64,000 nt of DNA from Bugulina stolonifera (GCA_935421135.1 OW285196.1:5065001-5129000); one strand, 5' to 3'; shown: positions 34,544 to 47,818, counted from the first letter of the stretch. Notes: generated by a model not told the origin, from the sequence alone. Numbers and translations: made by a program.

Positions 34544-37500
34544 CTAAACACATGTGTCAGTCGCCTTGTCATGCTTCTTATTATTCAGACAGACTGTCTC
34601 CAAGATTACTGAAGCTGAAGAACCGTCAGGATTAGCTTGAGGGAACACAACTCTACAAAAGCAGTTCAATTCATCTTAAGTAACGTAATCTTGTTACATT
34701 ATGTAATTCAATACAATCGGTGCGTCATGTACCACTAGTACTAAAACGGGCAGATTTCAATATCCTATCATTATTACCATCTACATGTACATGTAAGCTT
34801 AACATGGGAACTACAATTCTACTAATTTTTTCCTTTAGTTTACCAATGTAATTTTGCTGAAGGGTTGCAGGCGTAGATTCACTCAACACAGTATGGTCAG
34901 TAAACTCCCTGTTAACAGAAATCATGGTTCATGGCAGGTACACTGCTGTTTAAGCAGCAATTTCAAAGGCTCTTTATATAATGTAGTTTGACTATTAATA
35001 GCCTTCAATCTAGAGTATGCTTCTTGCCAACTTACGGGGGTGTCTTAGAGCTGTCTACAATGCTCATCATGGTACCCTTGCTAGATAAGCCCGCTGTTAG
35101 CTTATTGTAGGTGTCTTGGGGAACAGATACGACATCTCCGTCATATGCCAGGTTGGTGAGATAGAGTGCAGAGAGAGTACCATTGGTGCAAGTCATTACT
35201 GGTCTACTATCTCTCTTTCTGGTACAAACTAGAAATTAATCATACCCAGCTAGTGAAATATTTCTGCCCTATGCAATAAAGTAGTCACCTTGCTGGAATT
35301 TTATTGTAGCTACAACGTAGTTACATCGGTGTATAACCATTTCTGCAGAAGTTGATTTATATGATTTTCTGCATGTCAATGAATATTTGCCTAACTTATA
35401 AGGTAATGCTGTTTGCTGTTCTAAGCCATATTATAGATAAAATAATTTTTAAACTGTATAAATTAATTCCTTCTACTTACACTTTAGTGATACATGTATT
35501 AATATTTTATGCTGTTTTGACCCTGCAGTAGTACAGTCAGTGTAGATCTGCACCGACTATACTACTCCCCTCATAACACACTCTGGTAGCAATAAATTAA
35601 CATTACTTGTACTCCTAGTGGCCGTTGACGTATTTCCTGTGATATGGAATAAATACTCGTATACAATGTTTATTACACATACCTCCATTGCAGACCTCCA
35701 TAATGTGTATGAAGTTATTTTCAACCATACTCTCTACCAAGTATCGTGTGACGTCAACATCTAGACCTGTGCAGTTGTAATCGTACTTAGCCTCAAACGC
35801 AACTCTTCTCTCAATATTAGAATCTGCATGGTAAATGAGATAAGATAGGAGTTTGGTAGAGTATTCACTTCTATAAAAACAACTCACCAGGCTTATACTC
35901 CTCAGCGTGACCAGCTCCTTGCAGCCAACTCCCTGTGAGAAAAGGCCCAGACGATGTGACCTTTTTTTGGCAGGGGTAGAGGAGTTTGCCTTGAAGCCAT
36001 ACTTTGCATGACCCCAAGGACTTTTGAGACACAGGAGCAATTGTGGCTGGATGCTCTTCCTAACACCACCGTGACCGGGATTCGAACTTGGGACCTTCAG
36101 CATGAAGGTTCAGTATTCTAACTACTAAGCCACGGCTGCTTCTGTGAAGTTTCACAGATTGTAAATTTATGATGGTAAATGAAATACTGCTAACCGTATA
36201 CGTTGATTGAGAGCTGGCATGTCAAGTCGTCAATCTTCAATGTATACGGATATTGACCAACTGGCAGCTGGAACCTCTGAGAAACTCCGTACACCATTAA
36301 ATCAATTACTGCCTTCTTTGTCACAGGGTGGGCTATTCTGTTAATGGAGGGAGGACAGGTGACCTTTGGTCCTAAAATATGAGACAATGCTATGTTATTA
36401 TCAGAGTTGGGTCCAAGTCGACTTGCAAGTCAACAAGTCAAGTCATTTCTAAAATTTTGGAGGCAAGTCAAGTCCAAGTCAAGTCAGTGCTGCCTCAAGT
36501 CAAGTCAAGTCAAGTAATTTCTAAAATTTTGAAGGCAAGTCAAGTCGAAGTCAAGTCAGTGCTGCCTCAAGTCAAGTCAAGTCAAGTCAGCTGTCATGCA
36601 AGTCACAAGTCAAGTCAAGTCAAAGTCAAGTCAAGTCGAAATGCAAGTCAAGTGGAAGATAACTTCAAAAAATTTTACATTTTTCAAAACATCATTTTTT
36701 TCTTTTAGTAGGCATTCCAATCCATGAAAAACCTATGCCAAGGTGTAGTAGGGCATGGATATGTATGTGATGCAATCATGGTAAAGAACTAGTCTATATA
36801 AGTAGTATTATTGGCACTACGGTCGAGACTGGTCATATAGTATTATATATTGTATATTGTAATGGTGATGCAGTGTTACATAGCATATAAACAGCACATG
36901 GTACAGCAAGGAGTGTCCACTGGCCAGTCCTGCAATTTAACTCTAGTAATTATTGCACTGCACATTGTATTCACTACTTACACCCCACCTACATTGTATG
37001 CTACACTTACACTACTTGCACTGTGTGTACTTGTGACTATGCATTGTTGTTGTGTAGTCTCACGTACACACAGCCTAGATAGTGCCTGAATTGTGTACCC
37101 TCATAGCTAACCTTGATATACTCTGAATGCTGCTAGTAGCACTGATCTAGTAAAAATGATAATTAGGTAGGCAATTGAGACCTTTTTTCCATGTTGGCTA
37201 AACACTGTACAAAATTTTTATTTGCCAGATTGACTTGGCAAAACCCAAGTCAAAATCACAAGTCATTCCTGTGTCCAAGTCAAGTCAAGTCAAGTCACAT
37301 TGATGTGCAAGTCAAAGTCAAGTCAAAATCACAAGTCATTCATGTGTCCAAGTCAAGTCAAGTCAAGTCACATTGATGTGCAAGTCAAAGTCAAGTCAAG
37401 TCAGCAAGTTGGCAAGTCCAAGTCAAGTCGACTTGTGACTTGACTTGACTTGGCAAGTCAAGTCAAATCTATGACTTGGACCCAGCTCTGGTTATTATGG

Positions 37501-40500
37501 AACAAATTTGTACCACTAAAGCTGCATGTACACGGCACCGAATCACTTCAGATTCATCTGCTCCCGACAAACAGATTATCAATGACGTCATTTCAGACAG
37601 GTTTCAGACAGAATACTTGCCGATTAGGCAGATTGATTCAATTCAAAAAAGTTCCGACAGACTGGAGCAATTGACCAATCATAAATCCGCAACTAGCGAT
37701 TTCCACTTTCGAGAAAGTGTGCAGAAGAAGACGTAAACATTTGCACTTCCGCCAAGCCTCCTACTTAGATTTTTCTTTCAATTAATTAAAATTAGTACAA
37801 TAATAATGGCCAGAGTTAATGCATCAGTTGAGCAAATTAATTTATTTATTAATAATTTAGAACAATTTCCTGCAATATGGGATAGCAGACTCCCATTATT
37901 TAGCAATAAACAAGCTAAGCAAACTGCATTAACAACTTTAGGGGAGCTGACAGGGCTGACTTGTGAGGAAGTTAAAAAAATGTACAATACACACAGGAAG
38001 TACTTTAAAGAAGTAAGTATAAAATAATTTTGTAACTACATGTAGAATTTCTGCTAAATTATTTTTTTATGGGTAAATAGGAGTTAAATGAAGTATTTAT
38101 TCTTAACAGGGGTAGTTCTGTATCATGTGTGTTTTATTATTATTCAGGAATACAACCACAGATTTGAGCAGCCATCTGGTTCAGGTGCTCCAAGGAGAAG
38201 CATGAAATCATATCAATATTTTGAGCAGCTGTTATTTCTTATGCCTACAGTGAGAGCCAGAAAGACTACCACTAATTTATTTCCTTCTGCAGCAGGCTGC
38301 ATGCCTAGTGCCTCTGTAGGTTGCATGCCTGGTGCCTCTGTAGGTTGCATGCCTGGTGCTTCTGCAGCCTACACGCCTAGTGCTACTACAACCTGCATGC
38401 CCAGTGCCTCTGCAGCCTGCATGCCTAGTGCTTCTGCAGCCTGCATGCCTAGTGCCTCTGCAGCCTGCATACCCAGCACATCCACGCCTACAAATTACAC
38501 ACCGACTTCCACGAACAGAAAGGTACATGTTGTAATATGACAGTTTCAAGTTCTATTAACATTGGGATATGAATAAATTTACAACAAATAAGGGTTAATG
38601 TTATTGTCAATAATTGCACATTAATTTGCATAATGTTAAATATTTCTCTTCCAGAGAAAATCAGGGACAAATGATCCACTAAAACAAAGAGCATTGGAGA
38701 TTTTAAACAAGGAGTGTGATTCAGAAGACGCTGTACACCATTGGGCCATGGGTCTAGCCTGTGATATTCGTTCAATAAGGAGCATGGCTGTAAGTAGAGC
38801 ATAAATATGAGATACATGTACATATCTGACATTTACAAAATCAAAGTACATAGTACATATTTATATCACAAAAGCTATAGGTTATTCATAATTATGATAC
38901 ATCACTTCTTTTCATATTTTTCACAGACCAAGAGAAGACTAATGTCCAGGCTGACAGAACAGGTGGTAGATGCTATTCTACAAGAGCAAGAACCATCTAA
39001 CAATTTATCATATGTAGAACTTCTTAATTCCAAATTCTAAATATATGTCATTCTGTTGAATAAATGATTATGAAAGAGTGAATGGAGCAGGACTACAGCT
39101 TTTAATTAGTTATATGGCACACCCTGGCCAACAGCAACCATCCTGTCTTGCCACTCCACGCTTCCTACATTATTAAACCATTTAGTTAAAGTTTCTTGCA
39201 TCTGTTTAGCAGTTCGTGAGGGATTATTGCCACTCAACCTTCTTTGAAGAGGTAAAAGTTCCCCATCCACTTCTTCCCTCCAACTACCGTTGCTGACATA
39301 GGCATCTACATCTGTTGTGTAGGCCGTTACATTGTGGTCCAACAAGTAGTTGTGTAGGCAACAGCAAGCAAGCACCAGACTGTCAACTTTAGTAGGATTA
39401 AGGTCGATTGGCCTGTGAAAGATTCTCCACATTGCTGCTAGTCTTCCAAATGCATTCTCTATAATATATAGGGTAACTAGTGAAATAGCATATCATGTAA
39501 TTATTCTTTCAAAACGCTCTTTTAAAGTTGTTTTCCTACAGTGTACAAACATAACTTTGTTCACTACATGCCCTTAGAATTGCAAAATAATATATATAAA
39601 TACGTCGGTTAGATGCATACCTACTATCCTTCTTGCTCGACTAAGCCTATAGTTGTAGACAAGGCGATCATGATGTAGCTGCTGTGTTGCTCTGGGATAG
39701 GGCTTCATTAAGTATAACTTGAGAGGAAAAGCCTCATCTCCAATGAAGTGATAAGGCACAGCATCAGTCGTGAGAGGGAGTGGTGTTGGTGGGGGTGCAC
39801 CAATGAGTCTTTCCATATGGCTGCATCTGAACTACGGCCATTTGTTCCAACACTGACATATATAAACCTGAAATCCGTATTAATGATTAATTACTTAGTA
39901 ACAAGCTATCCAGTATTTTGTTCAAGTCTTGGCTTCTTAAATGTAGCCAAGAGAGCACAACTCCGTGACTTCCAAGCCAATTCTTAGTAACCTGAATAAT
40001 AGCAGCTGGTTTGAAGATGGGCATAAAACACATGGCATAACCCCTTTAAGCTAACAGTACTGAGCTGACATAATTAGTAATATGGATGTTAGTTTACACG
40101 ATATACCTTTGCCGAGCATCGCTTATGGCCATGAGCACTAGACTCTCGAACCCTTTGTAGTTGTGGTACTCTGACCCAGCTCCTTTAGGCTTAGTAATTC
40201 TCTAAAGAAATTTATATTACAAATTATTCCATAACTGCACAAGCTTGAAATGTAAAATTCATACATACATGTACATGTACATACAAATAACAATCACTAT
40301 GCATGAATGTTGTAATTTGAGCAATGTTTGTTTTAATGCCTAGTAGGCATAATAATAACATCATCACTTACGATGTGTTTGCCATCTAGAGAGCCAAGGC
40401 AATGAGGGTAATTCCACCGAGCCAAGTACTCATCTGCCACTGCTCTCCATTCCTCTGCTGAGCTAGGCATGCAAAGGTGCTGCGGTTGCAAGACCTCATA

Positions 40501-43500
40501 TAGGGCTGCACATGTTTCATGAATTATGTTTGAGATAGTTTTTACTCCTGCAATTATAAGAACATACAATATAAATAGACTAGTCTACTTGTCAAGTAAA
40601 GCCCATCGATGGTGTGTTATTTAATTAGGAATTCAATATATTTGCTTACCAAGACGAAAGTCATAGTGGAGGTCAGCCATTGTGCATCCTGTAGCCAAAT
40701 ATCTTAGCGTGCAACCCAATCTAGTTTTGACATCTACAGCTGGTCTCATGTTAGTGTCAGCTTTTTGTATGATAGGTGCCAGTTTCTGACACAGGTCTGC
40801 AAACAGTTCCTCGGGCATTCTGAAGTAGTGGATGAATGTACCTACTCTTCTTGAATGACCATCTTGCAACAGTCGAGGTACAGTAGTATTCATGGCACCT
40901 AGATGCAAAAGTAGGCTATAATAATTATGCATAAATCACCAGTAAAAGCTAAAGGATTATGTGGAGAGCTGAGGGTTTTCATAGCCAGTTTAATAGTCTG
41001 AAATTCTTTGCTAGCTAAATAATAATATAATATAATTATTATTAAGGCCCTATCCCTATGCTTTACATTCATCTATGACTTTTGTCATACATATACATTA
41101 AACAAAAATATTAGGTAAAATAAAACTATAATAATGTAAACATTAATTATTATTATAATAATATTATATATTTTCTTTTGTAGCAAGCTCAAGCTGAAGC
41201 TCTGAGCTGGGCAAAAAATTTTGTAGCTCTAACCTTCACTAGCTCTTTCGGCACACTGCGGACCGACCCACCATCTCCTTTGACTCTTATCTTCCTCAGA
41301 ATAGAATGCTATGTAGGCTGCGGCTGCTATTAATCGTTTATTATTGCAAGCCATTCCAAAAATAAATTAATAAATAAATCAGGTAAGCTTTGGCCACATG
41401 GACGTAGAAAAATAATGATCTCCTACGGCTACGCAGAAGAACTCAATTATTTATAGCTGTGATCTTCAAGCTTTGTAAAGAACCTTAGCTTTAACTTGAC
41501 CAATTAGCTTACATCAACGTCACAGCCCGCACCTTTATAATCGGCTCTATTTTCTGTTCATCCGTTGACAAGGGAGTTGCGCTATCTGAGCTTGTCGGGA
41601 GTGGACAAATCTGAACAGATTCGGCGCAGTGTACATGCAGCATAAGAGAAACCGAAGGTGCACTTGCAGTTGGTTCACGTTAGTTTCTGAATCATATTAG
41701 AACTAGGGAAGGTGTTGCTGTTTTTGATTTTTAGTCAAAACTGGTGTTTTGGAGATTTTTGGAGAATTTTACTAGGAAATAAGGTGATGAGCTAAGCTTG
41801 GACCAATACTAAGTTATTTGCTGTTTATAATATTGTTCAGCGCAGTTATGGAAAACTGGGTTAGACCTTTTGCATCGAGGAATTTTTATTTATAGTTTAT
41901 AAATAATTGTGCATTGGCATGGCATTTATACAAGAGACTGCCAACTGTGCCATAAAATAATAGGTGATAAGTAGCAGTCAATTTCTTTATTCTAATTTTG
42001 GTTTATCATACAATCACTTAAGCAATGGGCAAACAATTTTATCACAAGTTTATGCAAACAAAATATATGCAGCCCGTCGCTGATCTCGATTAACAACCCT
42101 GGGAATAATTTGTTTCAGTACCTGGAGGGTTCAACATGGTCACTCCATTTTATGTGAATACATTTTAATAGGAACCCTGTGAAAAACATGCTGAAAGAGA
42201 GTAAATATATTTTATAAAATTAAACTAATACTTATCCTGCCACTCATAGAGTTCATTTTTGCCAACACTCTTAACTTACTGATTACGTTACGTTGTCATT
42301 TAAGATGAATATGATGCAGCAAACTAAATGCAAAGAGACAGCAATATGTCACTTCCTGTACCTTTAACAGAGATATAAACTGTACATCCTTTGGATTGGA
42401 ATTCGTGCTGACCAGCAGATAGAACCAGGGTGTGATTGGCATCAACCTTTACCTCTACAGTTTTCTTTCCCATGGACAGCTCGGCAGTGAGATGGCGAGG
42501 CTGACATGGGGTGTGTCGAGATTTCCCTGCTTCCACAAAGCTCACTATAAAAAGTGAAGCAGGTACATAATATATGTGGCTGTTTCAACGATTTTATGTA
42601 CATGTACTTTGTCAAATTGGTAAATCGAATAATGTTCACAAAGATGACGCATCATACAATGGGATGGTAAAGTGATATTGGTACCATTATGATGAATAAT
42701 TAAAATCATATACAATGTACATGTATTACATGTATGTATGGACAGCAGACACATCGTAAATCTACAATGTTCAAGCAAAACGGTACTTTAATTAGTAGTT
42801 TATCAGTTTTATAGAGTGTGGAGGATCAGGCATGTATTGCTCAAGTTCAATATACATGTAGGTACATTGTATGTGGACAAAGCTAGAAATAAACTTACCC
42901 GGGAGCATTCGAATGCTCGATGACTCCCCCACGTACAGCGTATTGTTGAAGTAGAGAAGACCGTGGGGGTAATGAAACTCGCAACCAACACCCTCAATAA
43001 ACGAATCATTAATTCTTGGGTGACAGAGTGAAGAAACTTGCTTGATTTTGAGATCAATAAGCTGTACATCTTGGTTCCAGTAGTCTGCTACAGCTAGAAG
43101 TGTAGAGCTCAATTGAGTTATTCCTGTGGGCGCATATCCGAAGCGTTCAGATTCCAGTGAGCTATCAGTGAAAGTATTCACTTGCCAATCACCTGATATC
43201 TCCTCTAACGAGTTGTCTGCAAATGAGAACTTAACGACCTTGAACCTAGAGGTTACATATATAATGTTCTTGTCATTGATATCGAATGTCGCAGAGCGTG
43301 CACGGTTAAGTTTATCGCCATTTTGGATTATTGTAGTTACCTCCCTTGTGTCAACATTCAATCCCCGCAAAGTGTGGCTCCTGCAGTCAACAATGATCAG
43401 AGATTTGTTATTTCTCTCATCCAATAAAATATCACTTGGCTCAAAGAAGCGGACATTCTCTCCAATTCCATCTAGATATCCTCTTTCTCCACATTTACCA

Positions 43501-44553
43501 GCAAAAGAAGAAGTCGTAGCTGTAGTTCTGTCTATTGACCTCACACAATGGTTTGATCTATCAACAGCAATGACTTGAGTTTTACTGATTTGAAGAAAGC
43601 TGACCAATTCATTGAACTTAGCGTCTTGTCCCGTTCCTTCTGCGTAGCCCCTGACATCAATTGAGCCGACTATTGGAGACAAATCGTAAGATGTCTTCAA
43701 TGATGATCCCCAGGAAAAGAGAATGCTCGGTTCATCCGTAAATCTATCTGGCTCCATGTGCCAGACGCCGCCATTTTTCTGTGCGATAGTCAATCTGGAC
43801 TCTTCACCGAATATAACTCTGTAAAATTATTTTATTGAGAAAGAGTTAAGTCCGGTTTACCCACAGATGTGTTTTGAACAAAACACTGACATTCATAATG
43901 CAGCACAGAATAAAAACACTCACCGTCACCCGCAAAGACTAAAACGGTTACGGTAAGAAACAGTGAGAAACAGTTGACTCTAATGAGATGGATCTAAGAT
44001 AAAATTCCATCCTTGAAAACATTATTTTCAAAATAAGCATATACACATAATCGCAGATATGTAGAAGAGTTCCATCAGATATGTCATTGTTTCTTACCGT
44101 GAAAGGTTGAGATATGGGTCTACCTTCTCAGTTGGTGCTGCCCTTATACCAAGTATCAAACAACCAACCTGCAAGAGTAGAATAAGAGTCAATAATGTCG
44201 GATCCTCTTTGCAGAATACAGCATTCTTGTCACATAGGTTAAAAAGCAGCTGGATGTTCTAGTTTGACTTTCTTAGTTTGGCCAATATAATATTGACACA
44301 AGTAATATGATTTCATACTCAATGTAAATCTAGACAGCAAAGAAAACTGAAATAGACATGTAATGTACAATGTATAAATAACAGTCACATTATGTAAGTG
44401 CTCTATGTGATGCAAATGTAATTTTCTAATGGTAAGGTAACAATATTAAGGTAATATAATTATTGCTAATTATATTCATATAATGAAAATAGTGTAGAAT
44501 AACCAAGGAATACTTACAGATAGGAGAAAGAAAGAGTGCTGAGAGAAGACCAT
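34544..44553 (-). CDS. Secreted NHL-repeat protein (upstream copy)
   Basis: Predicted 609-aa secreted protein. Exons (minus): 44518-44553, 44098-44168, 42899-43818, 42362-42544, 36195-36371, 35683-35823, 35036-35228, 34544-34652; 1830 nt, all in phase. Start MVFSQHSFFLLS begins a signal peptide completed on exon 2. Exon 3 is the NHL beta-propeller (GYLDGIGENVRFFEPSDILL, QVIAVDRSNHCVRS, YPHGLLYFNNTLYVGES). The C-terminal part shares motifs with the neighbour, such as YLVESMVENNFIHIMEVCNG and KGTMMSIVD, and ends DKATDTCV. Exon number, sizes and phases match the downstream copy, so this is a tandem duplication. Intron 4 is about 6 kb here against 0.33 kb in the sister gene, because it holds a hAT (36402-37490) and a Harbinger (37520-41642). 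C-terminal function unknown. Confidence 0.83.
35885..36142 (-). mobile_element. tRNA-derived SINE
   Basis: On minus the head reads CCGTGGCTTAGTAGTTAG (A-box) then AAGTTCGAATCCCGG (B-box), with CCGTG/CACGG able to pair as in an acceptor stem. The anticodon arm is imperfect, so it is not a working tRNA gene. A roughly 170-bp non-tRNA body follows. It lies in intron 5 of the upstream NHL gene. End points are approximate. Confidence 0.65.
36402..37490. mobile_element. 1.09-kb hAT element made of AAGTC repeats
   Basis: Ends CAGAGTTGGGTCCAAGTC and its one-mismatch complement; 8-bp duplication GTTATTAT at 36394-36401 and 37491-37498. Subterminal CAAGTCAAGTC arrays face each other at the two ends; the middle (36700-37180) is unique. 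No transposase. The left end is about 30 bp from the 3' splice site of NHL exon 5 (36371). Confidence 0.9.
37806..39040 (+). CDS. MADF (Myb-like) partner protein of Harbinger
   Basis: Predicted 276-aa DNA-binding protein needed with the transposase for mobilisation in the Harbinger family. Exons: 37806-38012, 38148-38522, 38655-38789, 38927-39040, all phase 0, uninterrupted. Residues about 8-110 fit an MADF domain (INNLEQFPAIWDSRLPLF, LTCEEVKKMYNTHRKYFKE, then SYQYFEQLLFLMP). A low-complexity stretch of 8-residue repeats of the CMPSASAA type follows, then a BESS-like C-terminus (WAMGLACDIRSI, RLMSRLTEQVVDAI). AATAAA at 39059-39064 is 19 nt past the stop. It appears intact although the transposase beside it is not. 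Confidence 0.85.
38285..38485 (+). repeat. 24-bp coding repeat in the MADF gene
   Basis: About eight copies of a 24-bp unit encoding CMPSASAA variants, in frame in exon 2. Confidence 0.85.
39106..41354 (-). pseudogene. PIF/Harbinger DDE transposase, frameshifted
   Basis: Exons (minus): 41234-41354 (starts MACNNKR, ends near RRWWVGPQCAERASEG), 40650-40898, 40372-40547, 40107-40201, 39621-39867, 39106-39458. Family landmarks: HYFRMPEELFADL, LGSLDGKHI (first catalytic Asp), GSEYHNYKGFESLVLMAI, IGDEAFPLKLYLMKPYP, RLVYNYRLSRARRIVENAFG (catalytic Glu). Exon 5 is 247 nt, which does not fit its flanking phases (2 in, 1 out). The frame changes between SSDAAIW and APPPTPLPL, a one-base-class indel. 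At the position where relatives usually have YVDVG it reads YVSVG, so the second catalytic Asp seems lost. Probably inactive. Confidence 0.85.
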
Positions 44554-44694
44554 TTTGAAAGCTATTATCCTCCCAACTGAATGCTCACTATCTTAGATCG
44601 GTAAGCCAACCACCTTTCACTGATTGGAGTTTGTTAGAATTTAGCCAATTATAACACTCATGATTATTTAATACTAGCAGAATAATGAATGCAT

Positions 44695-44910
44695 AAGGAA
44701 AATTTGGGCTTCTACAGTAGAAACACTGGTTATATTTAGTAGAAGCACTAGTTATTGGGGCTATACAGTACAAGCACGAGTTATTGGGGCTATACAGTAC
44801 AAGCACGAGTTATTGGGGCTATACAATACAAGCACTAGTCATTGGGGACATACAGTACAAGCACTAGTTATTGGGGCTATACAGTACAAACACAAGTTAT
44901 TGGTGCAGTA
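44695..44910. repeat. About 29-bp tandem repeat
   Basis: Six to seven copies of a unit with TTATTGGGGCTATACAGTAC and AAGCAC.AG, just upstream of the NHL gene start at 44553. Two more diverged copies are at 45440-45510. Confidence 0.85.
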
Positions 44911-46320
44911 CAGTGCAAGTGTGATGACATCATACCTGACTATTTACACCGTACACATTATTACAACACATTTACATGTGCAATGACTAGACTGGACTGT
45001 AGTTACCTTCACTTGACTAACATACTGACTGATATTACTATGGTAACCAATTTCATCATAATAACCAATATAATATACAAGACCTGATTGGCCAATTTTT
45101 TTCATAAACTGTAAATTATTATTATTTTATTAGCTTTAAAATATCATGTAGTATGCTTTTTAGTTGAGTTGAATTTTAGTAAGACAAAATAAAGGATCCA
45201 TATATTATTAGTGCACATAAATATACATGTATTTATTATTATTATTCTAAAACGTACGTAATTATTCCAAGCCTATCAGTCCACAGTCAGACTAAAAGAT
45301 AGTCCTTAGGCCTATAAACATACATAATATGTACATCACACTGCAAGTCCACAGTCAGACAAGGCAGTCATCACATTGCGCCAAAATACAATCCTCGTGA
45401 ATGTCCGTATAGCACTGCACAAACACAGGCATACGGGCATCACAAAAGCACGAGCTATTGGGGTCATACAGTACAAGCACCGGTAATGGGGTTATACAGT
45501 AAAAGCACTGGTTGTGGACCTGTAGTGGGCTGTATGTGGAATTTAGCTTCAGAAAGTGGGGAGGTAAGTTATTATCAATCTTATGAAACACAACAAGGCA
45601 GCTTCAACTAGACAATGCAGTATCGATAAGGTAGGCGGTATAGAAAGTCAAGTTTTGGGAAATTCAGCTAGGACTGCCCGATAGAGCGTGATAAAGCGTG
45701 ACTACAATACTAGCCAGTGCTGAAAAATATAGGTAGCAGTGGTATGGGTGGCAGCAACATATACACACATAGATGCTAGCCCATGTACATGTATATGGCA
45801 AATAGCTATTCCATCTTTAGATCTATTGCACAGATAAAACATGTTTTAGTACTACTGGAAAATAAACCATAAGCTCACACAGTTGCCTTGCCCGAGGCAT
45901 TAAAACTCACTAAATACGTGATAAGAAACTATGTATATGTAATAATTTAGCGAATACTTTGCGAATCTTCAAAAAATGAGAGTTGTCTTCTCTTCCTTTT
46001 GTAAGTTGTCCACTATAACCCTAACCTCAACATGTAGACGTTTCTTATCACATATTTAGTAACTGCTCACCCAGCAAAGTGTAAGCATAATATTATGTGC
46101 AATGATTAATATTCTATGCTGTTCTGCTATTGAGTTGTCCTTTCAAGCTCATATTGCTTTAACAAGGGAAGATAAATCCAGTATACTACTGAATTTCTGC
46201 TCCCATACCTCAGTTTTACAATATATAAAGTACAGTTACATGTATGTGTATGTCAATGGTAAACTGTAGCACTTTATACAGCCATGCCACATGAATCTAA
46301 ATGCAGCATGCACTATCCAA
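44910..46320. other. Intergenic sequence, nothing recognised
   Basis: A/T-rich, no supported exons. The open frame 45355-45591 (minus) overlaps diverged 29-bp repeats. Confidence 0.5.
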
Positions 46321-46324
46321 AACA

Positions 46325-46625
46325 GACAATTCCTATAATGTATAGGGCCTACTGTATAATTCCTACAGTGTATAGGGCCTACTGTATAATTCCTACAGTG
46401 TATAGGGCCTACTGTATTCCTACAGTGTATAGGGCCTACTGTATAATTCCTACAGTGTATAGGGCCTACTGTATAATCCCTACAGTGTATAGGGCCTACT
46501 GTATAATTCCTACAGTGTATAGGGCCTACTGTATAATTCCTACAGCGTATAGGGCCTACTGTATAATTCCTATAGTGTATAGGGCCTACTGTATTCCTAC
46601 AGTGTATAGGGCCTACTGTATAATT
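46325..46625. repeat. 30-bp tandem repeat
   Basis: About ten copies of a unit containing ATTCCTACAGTGTATAGGGC, two of them shortened. Open on both strands (TVGPIHCRNY on minus) because the period is divisible by three. Confidence 0.95.
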
Positions 46626-46939
46626 TGACGTTAGACCTAAAATTTCACTATCGTCTCCAACAGTTTGGGTAACTAAATCCCATTTCAATTGATTAGACTA
46701 CTAGTCCTTGTAACATGAAGTCTGTAACACAAGACACCAGGTAAGTTTCTCTTGTAAATTACTAAATATTTCATAGCTTGGATATGATGTAATTCTACAA
46801 ACTTGATGCGTAGATCCTCAATACTATTAGTAATATTATTACCGAATTAGATAAATTATCCTTCAGCTGGCAGATTATTGGCAGATGATACACATTAGGC
46901 TAGTCTGCTTAGTAGTTAATAGTTAGTAACAGAAATTCC

Positions 46940-47600
46940 AACAAGAGATTGATGAAACTCTGAATGATCTGTTCTGTTCTTGTCTTCAATCAAATATGTA
47001 GAATCTTCACTGTGCTGACTACAAGCTGCCTCATATTCCACTGGAAGTTACTCTTCAAGCCGATTCAAAGTTTTCTACTCACATTGGTGATCTAATTATT
47101 AGGGTGCCACTGTAACGGGGATAGTTTCATGCTGCCTTGTTTAACAACACCAGAACAAGCTAAGCTGTTGGCCTATCAATTATTTGTAGAAGTTATAAAG
47201 ATTGTGGCACGGCAGTGTGGGAAGGTGCTAGCAGTAACAAGCATTAAAATGGTCAAAATCCAGATGTTAGTTTCATTGGCATGGTAAACGGAAGAGAAAG
47301 TACATGTAGAGGTAACAATCACTCATAAAACTTTATAACTTTCCACTTTCACACAAACATTTAGGAAGATCCTTAGTCAACACATGAGCTTGTACGGACT
47401 GATGTCTACCCACCCTGAAATATCGGATACTGTCTGTGAACAGAGCTTAGATGTAGTATAAAATCTACATGTATGTAACTTATTATAGACTAAAAATTAC
47501 ATGTATGTTGACTGAAGGTTGAAGACATTCAAGTGTGGCTGTGGCCATAGAGTTATCTTCCCTTATGGGTGTACTTCTTGCCATGAGCTCTAGCATGTAC
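46940..47600 (+). pseudogene. Possible degraded coding region, family unknown
   Basis: Short plus-strand stretches look coding: DSFMLPCLTTPEQAKLLAYQ near 47128-47190 and SLYGLMSTHPEISDTVCEQS near 47380-47450. They are in different frames with stops between. No family recognised; chance is possible. Confidence 0.25.
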
Positions 47601-47812
47601 AATGTAGGAGGAGGTAAAGAGTAGGATTAGAAACAGATCTCTAAAGTGTGCAGACAATCATAAAGTTGCTAAAAGAGACTTGCTACCTCTACCCTCACCC
47701 GTTAACGTAGGTATGTGCAATTGTCAACCTTTAGACATACGTAACTATTTGGTGATAGATGATGCAGGTTTATTAGAAGTAAAGACACTTTGGTTTACGC
47801 TGCGTTCATTAG

Positions 47813-47818
47813 TTTATT
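47813..47818 (-). terminator. Poly(A) signal of the six-cysteine peptide gene
   Basis: AATAAA on minus, 47 nt after the stop codon. Confidence 0.5.

Larger units (their letters stand above)
37520..41642. mobile_element. 4.1-kb PIF/Harbinger element
   Basis: Inverted ends built on GCTGCATGTACAC.GC.CCGAATC and CTCCCGACAA (37521-37570 and 41595-41641), flanked by TAA at 37517-37519 and 41643-41645, the Harbinger-type 3-bp duplication; the outermost base differs between ends. It contains the two expected tail-to-tail genes: MADF/Myb-like (+) and DDE transposase (-). Inserted in intron 4 of the upstream NHL gene, 22 bp from the hAT duplication. Confidence 0.9.

Noticed and set aside
36062..36142. 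Functional tRNA gene
   Set aside because: A/B boxes exist, but the anticodon arm and T-stem pair poorly and a SINE-like tail follows.
46236..46688. 150-aa TVGPIHCRNY-repeat ORF
   Set aside because: A 30-bp tandem repeat keeps any frame open; the opposite strand is equally open.
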